60,672 nt of DNA from Candidatus Gastranaerophilales bacterium. GTDB taxonomy: Bacteria > Cyanobacteriota > Vampirovibrionia > Gastranaerophilales > Gastranaerophilaceae. Position numbers and translations under genes: made by a program. The DNA lies in contig CALVEO010000007.1 of assembly GCA_944326615.1 (NCBI GenBank), forward strand, positions 1-60,672. The letters are read 5' to 3'. The notes under the pieces were generated by a model. The model searched no databases. It had not been told where the DNA came from and saw nothing but the letters and a program-made list of their open reading frames with translations. The stretch's first letter is position 1, and every line of letters begins with the position of its first letter. This document shows positions 1 to 6,998 of this stretch, one piece after another.

Positions 1-190
1 GTCGCTGCGCTTTAGTCTTTTTTTTTTCAAGTCTTTTAGAATATCTTTTTTCGCTTGCTCCCGTTCTTAACCCTTTCCGTCAATATCCGTTGTAATTTTT
101 ACAATTTTTGTCAGTCGCTGCGCTTTAGTCTTTTTTTTTTCAAGTCTTTTAGAATATCTTTTTTCGCTTGCTCCCGTTCTTAACCCTTTC
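1..190. repeat. Two-copy direct repeat, 77-bp core, 113-bp period
   Basis: The 77 bases at 1-77 recur at 114-190 with essentially no change, including a run of ten T residues. The following about 25 bases are similar but diverged. The unit starts with GTCGCTGCGC and ends with TTAACCCTTTC. Copy one begins at the window edge, so more copies may lie upstream. I see no ORF in it, and it does not look like CRISPR: there are no short palindromic repeats with unique spacers. Confidence 0.9.
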
Positions 191-282
191 AATCAATGTT
201 CATTGTAATTTTACCATATTGTGCTGTTTAAATCAATAGGTAAATAAAATTTAATATATCAGCGGTTATTCCTTTTATATGA

Positions 283-288
283 TAAAAT
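283..288 (+). promoter_or_regulatory. -10 box for leaderless rimI
   Basis: TAAAAT at 283-288 places the expected transcription start (seven bases after the hexamer) on the A of the ATG at 295. There is no Shine-Dalgarno sequence. This fits the leaderless arrangement seen at several other genes in the window. Confidence 0.55.
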
Positions 289-294
289 CAGTAT

Positions 295-816
295 ATGTTA
301 AGCGTTAAAATTAAACCTATGCAAAAATCTGACCTTGATGATGTAATCTCAATTGAAGAAAAGGCTTACGGGACGCATCACTGGTCAAAAGAGTCGTTTA
401 TGAGCGAACTTTCAAATGATCTTGCAAAGTATTTCAGTGTTTTTAACGAAAATGATGAACTTGTCGGATATTGCGGGTGCTGGCAGATTTTAGAAGAAGC
501 GCATATTACAAATATTGCAATAACTCCTGAATACCGGCGTAATCATATAGGTGAAGCTCTTTTAACCACGATAATAGATGAATGTTACAAAAATATGGCG
601 AAATATATTACGCTTGAAGTCCGCGTAGGCAATAAGCCTGCAATTGCTTTATATGAAAAATACGGATTTAAATCTCTGGGCACACGAAAGGGATATTATC
701 AGGATAATAATGAAGATGCATTAATAATGTGGACAGAAAATATTTTTTACGATAAATTTAAAACAGGATATGAAAAAAATATCTTAGATTTAAAGGGGAA
801 AATTAATATTTTATGA
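295..816 (+). CDS. rimI: Ribosomal-protein-alanine N-acetyltransferase (RimI-type GNAT)
   Basis: 173 residues. A GNAT fold is recognisable: acetyl-CoA-binding region around residues 75-95 (NIAITPEYRRNHIGEALL, a version of the R/Q-x-x-G-x-G/A motif) and a C-terminal ALYEKYGFKSLGTRKGYY block typical of RimI. The family acetylates the N-terminal alanine of ribosomal protein S18; related enzymes act on other N-termini. About 20 residues after the GNAT core are extra and Lys-rich. The stop overlaps the start of bioY (ATGA), so the two are probably co-transcribed. The ATG at 295 has no ribosome site but a well-placed -10 box. The exact substrate is inferred from family only. Confidence 0.85.
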   Translation: MLSVKIKPMQKSDLDDVISIEEKAYGTHHWSKESFMSELSNDLAKYFSVFNENDELVGYCGCWQILEEAHITNIAITPEYRRNHIGEALLTTIIDECYKNMAKYITLEVRVGNKPAIALYEKYGFKSLGTRKGYYQDNNEDALIMWTENIFYDKFKTGYEKNILDLKGKINIL

Positions 817-1472
817 CAAACACTGCCGTACCGCGCATAAGAGTTATAAAAAAACAAATCGAGGGAATCAGATTATCATTTGGGAGCCTTCTTCTTGTAT
901 TGTGCTGTACGTTTTTGATAATTCTTTCCACTTTTATACAGATAAATATAAATCATTTTACACTGCCTGCCGGGTTATTCAGTGGAGAACATTTGAATGT
1001 AAGTGATTACGTTCATACATACAGGCTTATCCCGCAGGTCCCTGTTATAATGTTTGTCGGCGCGTTTTTAGGCAGAAGATACGGTATTGCAAGCATTTTG
1101 ATATATATATTGCTCGGTTTACTTGTTATTCCGGTTTTTGCTCTTGGAGGCGGCCCTAAGTATATTTTTGAATACAGCTTCGGGTATATACTGGCTTATA
1201 TTCCTGCTGTATTTTTTTCAGGATCAATATTGAAAAGCGGGTATACAAACAGGAATATGCTTCATGCTGTTCTTGTAGGGGTTTTGACAATTCATCTTAT
1301 AGGTGTTTTGTATATGCTGTTTATTGCCGGGTTGAAACATGAAGGCGCTGAATTTATGCTTGGCTGGATTTGTGCACAGAGCGGTGTTAAAATTATATAT
1401 GATTTTGTTCTTAGTTTTGCAGCTGTGTTTATTGCAAAGTATGCAAAGATTATTTTATGGTTTTTTATGTAA
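813..1472 (+). CDS. bioY: BioY-family biotin transporter (ECF S component)
   Basis: 219 residues with about six hydrophobic segments. The pattern LGGGPKYIFEYSFGYILAYI around residues 110-130 matches the BioY signature region, where a GG..Y....GY.LGF-like stretch precedes a membrane helix. BioY is the substrate-binding membrane subunit of an energy-coupling-factor transporter for biotin. No EcfA/EcfT genes are in the window, so it would share an EcfAT module elsewhere or work alone. The start overlaps the rimI stop by four bases; an AGGGG about 15 bases upstream may serve as a weak ribosome site. Confidence 0.75.
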   Translation: MTNTAVPRIRVIKKQIEGIRLSFGSLLLVLCCTFLIILSTFIQININHFTLPAGLFSGEHLNVSDYVHTYRLIPQVPVIMFVGAFLGRRYGIASILIYILLGLLVIPVFALGGGPKYIFEYSFGYILAYIPAVFFSGSILKSGYTNRNMLHAVLVGVLTIHLIGVLYMLFIAGLKHEGAEFMLGWICAQSGVKIIYDFVLSFAAVFIAKYAKIILWFFM

Positions 1473-1484
1473 GGAGTTAAATTT

Positions 1485-2588
1485 ATGAAAATTCAAGCAA
1501 TTAATTATTACAGTCCCTCATTTACAAGCAGCAGAAAAAAGTTTGATGTTCAGGGGCATATAGGTTCAATGCACGACGGGCTGCACAACTGTAATAGTTA
1601 TTATAATGTTCAGAATATTATTGATACTGTAGAAGCACACAATGTAAAAAAGGTTCTTGTAAGTTCTGTCTCTGCATTAAATCCGGAAGGTTCGGATTTA
1701 TTCAAATCAGAGATTAACGGAGCAAAAGAAATGGCAATGGTCACAGGAAATGAAAATGTTAAAATTTATCCATTGATATCCTGCCAGCCCGGAATTGCTA
1801 AAGACACCTCGGTTGTTGAAAAATTAATCGAAGGCGCTAAATTTTACGGAATGAAATTCCATCCTACTAATACCAAAAAATCCGTAAAAGATAATTTTGA
1901 AATTTATTCAAAATATCTGGATTTAGCCGAGAAAAAAGGGCTTCCATGTGTATTCCACTCAACTACAGACGGGATGTCTGACCCTGCAGAGATTATAAAG
2001 CTTGCTGAAAAACACCCTAAATTGCCTGTTGTTCTTTATCATATTGATTTAATGGCACAGCCTGACAGAATTTTGAAAACAATAGATAATATTGCGGAAT
2101 CTTTGAACGGGAAAAAGTCGAATTTGTTTGTCGATATATCCTGGCTTACACCTTTGTTCGGCAAGGGAGAAGAAAATAAAAATATTATAAATCATGCGCT
2201 TGAAAAATTGGGTGCTGATAGAATAATGTTCGGCTCTGACACTCCGATTGCAGAAATGGGAGATAAAGCAAAGTATGGTGAATTCGCTGATTTTGTCGAA
2301 AATACTGTTAAAGAATTTTATAAAGATAAGCCTGATGAAGTAGAAAATTCCCTGAATAAAATCTTTTATGATAATGCTCAGGAAGTTTTCATTGACAAAA
2401 AGTGGTACAAACCTGTATCAGATAAAGTTGTCAAAAAATCAAAACTATCTGCATCTCAAAAAGGCTGGATTGCTCTAGGTGCTGTTGCGGCAGCAGGTAT
2501 TATAGCGCTTGTTGCAAAAACTTTGTATGATGATAACAAAAAAGCAAAAGCTGCAAAGAATAATGCATCAAGAGTTATTAAACATTAA
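1485..2588 (+). CDS. Amidohydrolase-family (TIM-barrel) protein with C-terminal membrane anchor
   Basis: 367 residues. The body looks like the amidohydrolase-2 / TatD-like superfamily: VQGHIGSMHDG near the N-terminus in the place of the usual metal-binding DxHxH, MKFHPT around residue 125, a histidine-containing strand (CVFHST), and RIMFGSDTP near 250, the typical strand-8 Asp motif. The first metal motif is not canonical, so activity is uncertain. Residues about 325-345 (KGWIALGAVAAAGIIALVAK) form one hydrophobic helix followed by a basic tail, an unusual membrane anchor for this family. The start has an upstream GGAG ribosome site. It follows bioY by 12 bases and may be in that operon. Substrate unknown. 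Confidence 0.65.
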   Translation: MKIQAINYYSPSFTSSRKKFDVQGHIGSMHDGLHNCNSYYNVQNIIDTVEAHNVKKVLVSSVSALNPEGSDLFKSEINGAKEMAMVTGNENVKIYPLISCQPGIAKDTSVVEKLIEGAKFYGMKFHPTNTKKSVKDNFEIYSKYLDLAEKKGLPCVFHSTTDGMSDPAEIIKLAEKHPKLPVVLYHIDLMAQPDRILKTIDNIAESLNGKKSNLFVDISWLTPLFGKGEENKNIINHALEKLGADRIMFGSDTPIAEMGDKAKYGEFADFVENTVKEFYKDKPDEVENSLNKIFYDNAQEVFIDKKWYKPVSDKVVKKSKLSASQKGWIALGAVAAAGIIALVAKTLYDDNKKAKAAKNNASRVIKH

Positions 2589-2591
2589 TTA

Positions 2592-4289
2592 ATGTCGCCT
2601 TCGACTTTAAACGATTATATGCCAACCATTTTAACAGATGCATTAAACAGAGTAACGTTAAACGGCAAATACGCATCAGCTGCACGTTTTGCAGGTATAC
2701 CTCAGGAAGGCTTGGGGACATTACCGTCAGAGGCCATGCGTCAGGCCTTTGTAGAAGGTTTATATAACAGCGGTTTGATATCCGAGACTTTAAAAGACAC
2801 AATTAAAGGTTTGCCTTACAATCAGGCAGCAGGTTTTGGCGGAGATGTCACAGTTGCTGTTCAGACTAAAGAAGTTAGTCTGGATGAGCTTGTAACTATT
2901 TTAAATGAAACAGCAGTGACTCCACTTAATCCAACAGTTAGATTAAATCAAATAATGGAGTCTACTGGTTATATGGGCTTATATGATGCCAGTGCTGGTA
3001 ATGATGTTATTACAACAGACAGTAAAGCAAATATTACCAGTTCTACATCATCAATAGGACTTGGCAAAATTTTAAGTGGGAACTACGTATTGTGGGCACA
3101 AACAGGTGACTGTGGAGGTTCAACAAGAACTACTTCAATGATTGGTGGTGTTCTTGATGCAACTTTGAATAGTACGTTTTGGGATGATATGTTTAGCACG
3201 CTGGAATCCTTGTTTGATACTGGTGATCCTTATACTCAGCTGGCTTTGGAATATGCAAGAATCGAAACCGAAAAACTTCTGGATGATCCACGATATGATA
3301 AATCTGGAAGTCCTTATGGTGATGGCTGGTACTTAACAGAAAAGGCTGATGAAGATGATGGTGCCAAATGGGGTTCTTTCAGTGTACTGGAAAATAATGA
3401 CAAAATTCATACAAACTACCGTCGTGATGCTGGCAATACGACTATAAAAAATGAAGCAATAAACAAAGCATCTGACGATGAAAGCGGATATGTAGGCCTT
3501 GTTGCTGAAGGTCATACTGATTCTGGAGATGATGAAGCTAATGATTGCCGTTCTACATTATCAATAAATCTTTCTACTATGATGAAAGCCTATTTAACAT
3601 ATTTTTATGATTTCCTGAATGGGGTTTCTGCAACTGACGAGAATGGCTTAGATGCATATTATGTTGGAGATCAATTATCAACCTCACATCTTATAGATGA
3701 TAATACTGTTTTTACTATTAAAACAGGCACTGCCGTATCGAGTGATGATCTTGCGCAGGCAACATTTTATGATGCATTATTCAACCAGATTTGCGCAAAC
3801 GGGTGGACAGAAAACGACAATATAGATGACACCGAATATCTGCAGCAAATGCTTCAAAACGGCATGCTTTTTATTTCCAAAGCAAAAGATGACGGTTATT
3901 ATTACCAGGGAAATTATGCAACAGATCCTTATATAAAAGAAATATCCGATGATACCCTTATAGCGCAGGCCGAAGCCAAATATACAACTGAAAAAGCGAA
4001 ATTAAATTCCAAAGAAGAAACATTAGATATGAAGATGAAAAATCTGGATACAGAAATATCCTCTTTAACGACAGAATACGATACCGTAAAAAATACAATC
4101 TCCAAAAACATAGAAAATTCATGCAAACCTCAAGGGTGGAGCGGCACGCTCCCTAGGCTTATTAGCTTAAAAAACATGCTGAATAATGATTTATTCCAAC
4201 ATTATCAAGCTCTGGTACTTTTTGTGTGCAGATATCAATACATTTTGAACATCGCGGATGAAAACGGCATCCTTCTATATCCTGCATAA
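2592..4289 (+). CDS. Lineage-specific coiled-coil protein, 3' end disrupted
   Basis: 565 residues as an open frame; I recognise no family. The middle is rich in Asp, Ser, Thr and Gly. Residues about 455-510 form a heptad-like coiled coil (DTEISSLTTEYDTVKNTISK) resembling the C-terminal end of the small protein at 59411-59737. Coding appears genuine to about base 4117 (NIENS). After that the frame enters a repeat copy (4118-4156) and runs antisense through the last 128 bases of the ABC ATPase gene, which is not credible as original coding. I infer the true C-terminus was lost when the repeat or a rearrangement joined here. The ATG lies three bases after the previous stop with no ribosome site, so the 5' end may also be altered. 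Confidence 0.6.
   Translation: MSPSTLNDYMPTILTDALNRVTLNGKYASAARFAGIPQEGLGTLPSEAMRQAFVEGLYNSGLISETLKDTIKGLPYNQAAGFGGDVTVAVQTKEVSLDELVTILNETAVTPLNPTVRLNQIMESTGYMGLYDASAGNDVITTDSKANITSSTSSIGLGKILSGNYVLWAQTGDCGGSTRTTSMIGGVLDATLNSTFWDDMFSTLESLFDTGDPYTQLALEYARIETEKLLDDPRYDKSGSPYGDGWYLTEKADEDDGAKWGSFSVLENNDKIHTNYRRDAGNTTIKNEAINKASDDESGYVGLVAEGHTDSGDDEANDCRSTLSINLSTMMKAYLTYFYDFLNGVSATDENGLDAYYVGDQLSTSHLIDDNTVFTIKTGTAVSSDDLAQATFYDALFNQICANGWTENDNIDDTEYLQQMLQNGMLFISKAKDDGYYYQGNYATDPYIKEISDDTLIAQAEAKYTTEKAKLNSKEETLDMKMKNLDTEISSLTTEYDTVKNTISKNIENSCKPQGWSGTLPRLISLKNMLNNDLFQHYQALVLFVCRYQYILNIADENGILLYPA
4118..4156. repeat. Copy of the GGGTGGAGCGG..CGCTCC repeat
   Basis: TTCATGCAA followed by GGGTGGAGCGGCACGCTCC (4134-4152) matches two copies at 11774-11815 and 11990-12011, with one base (T) missing in the palindromic core. 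The GGAGCG/CGCTCC arms can form a hairpin. The copy lies exactly where the upstream gene loses sensible coding. Confidence 0.8.
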
Positions 4290-5112
4290 TTGTAGGAGGC
4301 TGGCCTTTGATTGTTTCAAGTCTTGAATTTTTGTTAGACGGTAATGATTTTAAAAGCGCATTGGTGTAAGGATGTCTCGGGTTTTGGAAGAACTCTTTCG
4401 AAGGTGCTGTTTCAACTATTCTGCCTGCATACATGACAGAGACATAATCCGCATTTTCGCCGACAAGTGCAAGATCATGCGTTATCAAAAGGATTGAAGT
4501 GTTTGTTTTGGATTGAATTTCTTTTAACAAATTCATAATCTGTGCCTGGATTGTAACATCAAGTGCTGTAGTAGGCTCATCTGCTATCAGAATTTCTGCC
4601 TGACAGGCTAATGCCATTGCTATTATTGCTCTTTGTTTCATTCCGCCTGAAAATTCATGCGGGTATGCTTTCATTCTTTCTTGAGCACATGGAATTTGTA
4701 CCGCTTCCAGAGATTCTACAGCTTTGTCAAACGCCTGTTTCCCCTTTAGCCCCTGATGAATGCTTATAACTTCCAGAAGCTGATCCCCGATGGTATATAA
4801 AGGATTTAGAGACGTCATAGGATCTTGCGGGATAAGTGCAATTTTTGAGCCTCTTATGTGCTGCAAATCTTTTTTTGATGCTTTAAGAAGATTTTCTCCG
4901 TTAAAGAAAATTTCACCGCCTGTTATTCTGACGTTTTTCGGCAGTAATTGTAAGATGCTCATTGCACTAATTGATTTTCCGCATCCTGATTCTCCCACAA
5001 GCGCATGCATTTTTCCTTTTTCAAGCGAAAACGATACATCAAACAGAGCCTGCCTGAATCCGCATTCACAATTGAAACCAAGATTTAAATTTTTTACCTC
5101 TAATACCGGCAT
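4162..5112 (-). CDS. Dipeptide/oligopeptide ABC transporter ATP-binding protein (DppD/OppD-like)
   Basis: 316 residues from the start at 5112. Walker A GESGCGKS, Q-loop PQDPMTSLNP, signature SGGMKQR, Walker B ILIADEPTTALD and the switch histidine (LLITHDL) are all present. The C-terminal GCRFHPRCSKC segment is the oligopeptide/dipeptide (oligo_HPY) extension with its cysteines. It would energise peptide or nickel import with two permeases and a second ATPase, but none are adjacent, so it is an orphan subunit here. I chose the ATG at 5112 (MPVLEVKNLN) over an in-frame ATG six codons upstream: it fits family N-termini and a TATTAT box ends seven bases before it. Confidence 0.88.
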   Translation of the reverse strand: MPVLEVKNLNLGFNCECGFRQALFDVSFSLEKGKMHALVGESGCGKSISAMSILQLLPKNVRITGGEIFFNGENLLKASKKDLQHIRGSKIALIPQDPMTSLNPLYTIGDQLLEVISIHQGLKGKQAFDKAVESLEAVQIPCAQERMKAYPHEFSGGMKQRAIIAMALACQAEILIADEPTTALDVTIQAQIMNLLKEIQSKTNTSILLITHDLALVGENADYVSVMYAGRIVETAPSKEFFQNPRHPYTNALLKSLPSNKNSRLETIKGQPPTIMQDIEGCRFHPRCSKCIDICTQKVPELDNVGINHYSACFLS

Positions 5113-5118
5113 AAGCCT

Positions 5119-5124
5119 ATAATA
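5119..5124 (-). promoter_or_regulatory. -10 box for leaderless DppD-like ATPase
   Basis: On the minus strand TATTAT occupies 5124-5119. Counting seven bases from its last T puts +1 on the A of the ATG at 5112. No Shine-Dalgarno sequence precedes the start. Confidence 0.6.
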
Positions 5125-5292
5125 CATCATAAGTTTTATCTTGTGAATAGTCCTTGCGGGTGCATTTGTTAATAAATGTTAAGAACTTTTGTGCAAATCA
5201 TGCAATTTTTTTACTCAAAAATTTTTTATAAAAGCATAGGGGATATTAAAAATTTAATTTTCTTTTAACGGGGAAAATGGAAAGGGAAAAAA

Positions 5293-6948
5293 ATGGGAAT
5301 TGACGGATTATCATTTTTTGGCAAAGATTATGCCGCAGAATTTAAAGAAAAATGGGGTTCACAGATTGAAGCAGATAAACAAAAACTTTCATCTGCAGGA
5401 ATTACTGTTCCTATAGGACAGCCGCAGGAAAATAAAAAGAATGATAATAAAGGGCTTGAAGTAGAAAAGGAACAGACTCAAAAAGAAAATTTCAAAAGAC
5501 AATTTACTTCAAATGATGATATTAAGAAAGCTGAAGAAGCAGCAGAAAAAGAATTTTTGAAAAACGGTGTATCAAAAGGTGATAATACTGAAACTGTTAA
5601 AGAAGGAAAACAAGCTGAAAAATTAGCTAAAAATTATGTTGAAAATGAGTACAACAAAGAACAGGTTGCAGGTACACAGGTTTTCATGGATAAAAAAGCT
5701 TATAAAGAAGCTGAAAAGGCGCGCAAAGAGCAGCGTAAAAATCTAATTGATGAATACAGGGAACAGGGTATGAGTAGAAAAGACGCTAAAAGAGCTGCTG
5801 AGTCCCAATTAGTTGAAAATGAATATGTCCGCGGCAAAAAGACACGCGCTTATATAGAAGAACATAAAGATGATTTTTATGATGAAAATGGTAATTTTTC
5901 AAGTGATAAATTTAAAGCAAAAGCTGTAGAATTTGCAAATACAAATACTACGGAAGGAGAAGTTAAAAATTATCATTTAAGCTTAAAAGAAAGACGAAAA
6001 GCCGCAGAAAAAGAAGGCGTAAGCGCAAATGTTATTAAAAATATTGCGAAAAAATCAAATCTGGACTATGAAAGAGATAATACAAACCTGTATAAAGGAC
6101 TTGTGATTACAGGAGCTACCGGAGCCGGTATTGCATTAGGGCCTTTATTTGGATCTTCTGCAGCGGCGGCCGCTGCAGCCGCAGCTGCTTCTTCATCATC
6201 GTCAGCAGCAAATGCAATTAGCGGCTCTGCATCAGCCTCAGATTCAGCAGCATCTGCAGCATCATCGGCCGCTTCACAGGCAAAAACAAACGGTTATGCC
6301 ACAGGTGGAGGAATAGGTTTGGCAGTTGGACTCGGCCTTTCTCAATTTGTTAAAGATAAAGGCAACAAAGAAGCTAAAATATATGAGCCGGGTGTACAGC
6401 AGTCACAGCCGCAACCGCAGCCGGATGTAGAACCTGATACACCGCCTGTACCGCCTCAGCAAGATATTGCACAGCCGCCTGTACAGCCTGTGGAACAACC
6501 TGAGCCATGTCCTGTAGAAACCTGGTACACTCCATTTTGTGATCATACGGTTAAAAAAGGTGATGACTGGACAAAAGTATCTCTTGCAAAAGTTAAATCA
6601 ATTAACGGTAAAAAACCTGACGGCAAGATTTTAAGAGCATACGTTCATGCAGAAAAGCTTAAACATGGAGTAACAGACTTTTCATTAAACACAATGCCGA
6701 AAGTCGGTGAAACAATGAGAGTTTATTCAGACTTCTCCGACCTTCTTGCAGATGAAGAACTGGTTAAAAAACATCCTGAATTGCTACTTTTGAAAGATGC
6801 ACAAATTGAATTAGATTGTGATGGACAGACAAACGGTAAAAGTTCAGGCAGACCAAAAGTTAAATATACACCATTCACAGGTGCATTTACTGACGCCGTA
6901 AGATACAAACAGGACTGCCACGATCCGGAACCGGTAATGATAAAATAA
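5293..6948 (+). CDS. Large coiled-coil, Ala/Ser-rich protein with LysM-like C-terminal domain
   Basis: 551 residues, no signal peptide. Order: charged Lys/Glu-rich coiled coil (about 20-260); a hydrophobic glycine-rich segment (272-285) running into a poly-Ala/poly-Ser tract (about 286-330); a second glycine-rich hydrophobic segment (about 336-350); a Pro/Gln-rich linker (about 363-400); then a C-terminal domain starting HTVKKGDDWTKVSLAKV, which looks like a LysM repeat (HTVKKGDTL-type opening). LysM domains bind peptidoglycan or chitin-like glycans. The two hydrophobic segments could form a membrane hairpin. The poly-Ala run uses GC-rich codons unlike its surroundings. A purine-rich AAAGGGAAAAAA precedes the ATG. 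Function unknown; I infer an envelope- or host-facing role. Confidence 0.7.
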   Translation: MGIDGLSFFGKDYAAEFKEKWGSQIEADKQKLSSAGITVPIGQPQENKKNDNKGLEVEKEQTQKENFKRQFTSNDDIKKAEEAAEKEFLKNGVSKGDNTETVKEGKQAEKLAKNYVENEYNKEQVAGTQVFMDKKAYKEAEKARKEQRKNLIDEYREQGMSRKDAKRAAESQLVENEYVRGKKTRAYIEEHKDDFYDENGNFSSDKFKAKAVEFANTNTTEGEVKNYHLSLKERRKAAEKEGVSANVIKNIAKKSNLDYERDNTNLYKGLVITGATGAGIALGPLFGSSAAAAAAAAAASSSSSAANAISGSASASDSAASAASSAASQAKTNGYATGGGIGLAVGLGLSQFVKDKGNKEAKIYEPGVQQSQPQPQPDVEPDTPPVPPQQDIAQPPVQPVEQPEPCPVETWYTPFCDHTVKKGDDWTKVSLAKVKSINGKKPDGKILRAYVHAEKLKHGVTDFSLNTMPKVGETMRVYSDFSDLLADEELVKKHPELLLLKDAQIELDCDGQTNGKSSGRPKVKYTPFTGAFTDAVRYKQDCHDPEPVMIK

Positions 6949-6971
6949 GGTGAAGTAAATCATATAAGGAG

Positions 6972-6998
6972 AAGTTCCTCATAAAAGAGGAACTTTTC
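6972..6998. terminator. Bidirectional hairpin terminator overlapping the ispE stop
   Basis: AAGTTCCTC (6972-6980) pairs with GAGGAACTT (6987-6995), with a short T-run on the plus strand. It sits between two convergent genes. The last codons and stop of the KsgA-IspE gene (minus, ending at 6979) lie inside the hairpin, so its final residues KVPLL are encoded by terminator sequence. Confidence 0.75.

Noticed and set aside
1-190. CRISPR array
   Set aside because: Only two long units with similar intervening sequence; no short repeats with unique spacers and no cas genes in the window.
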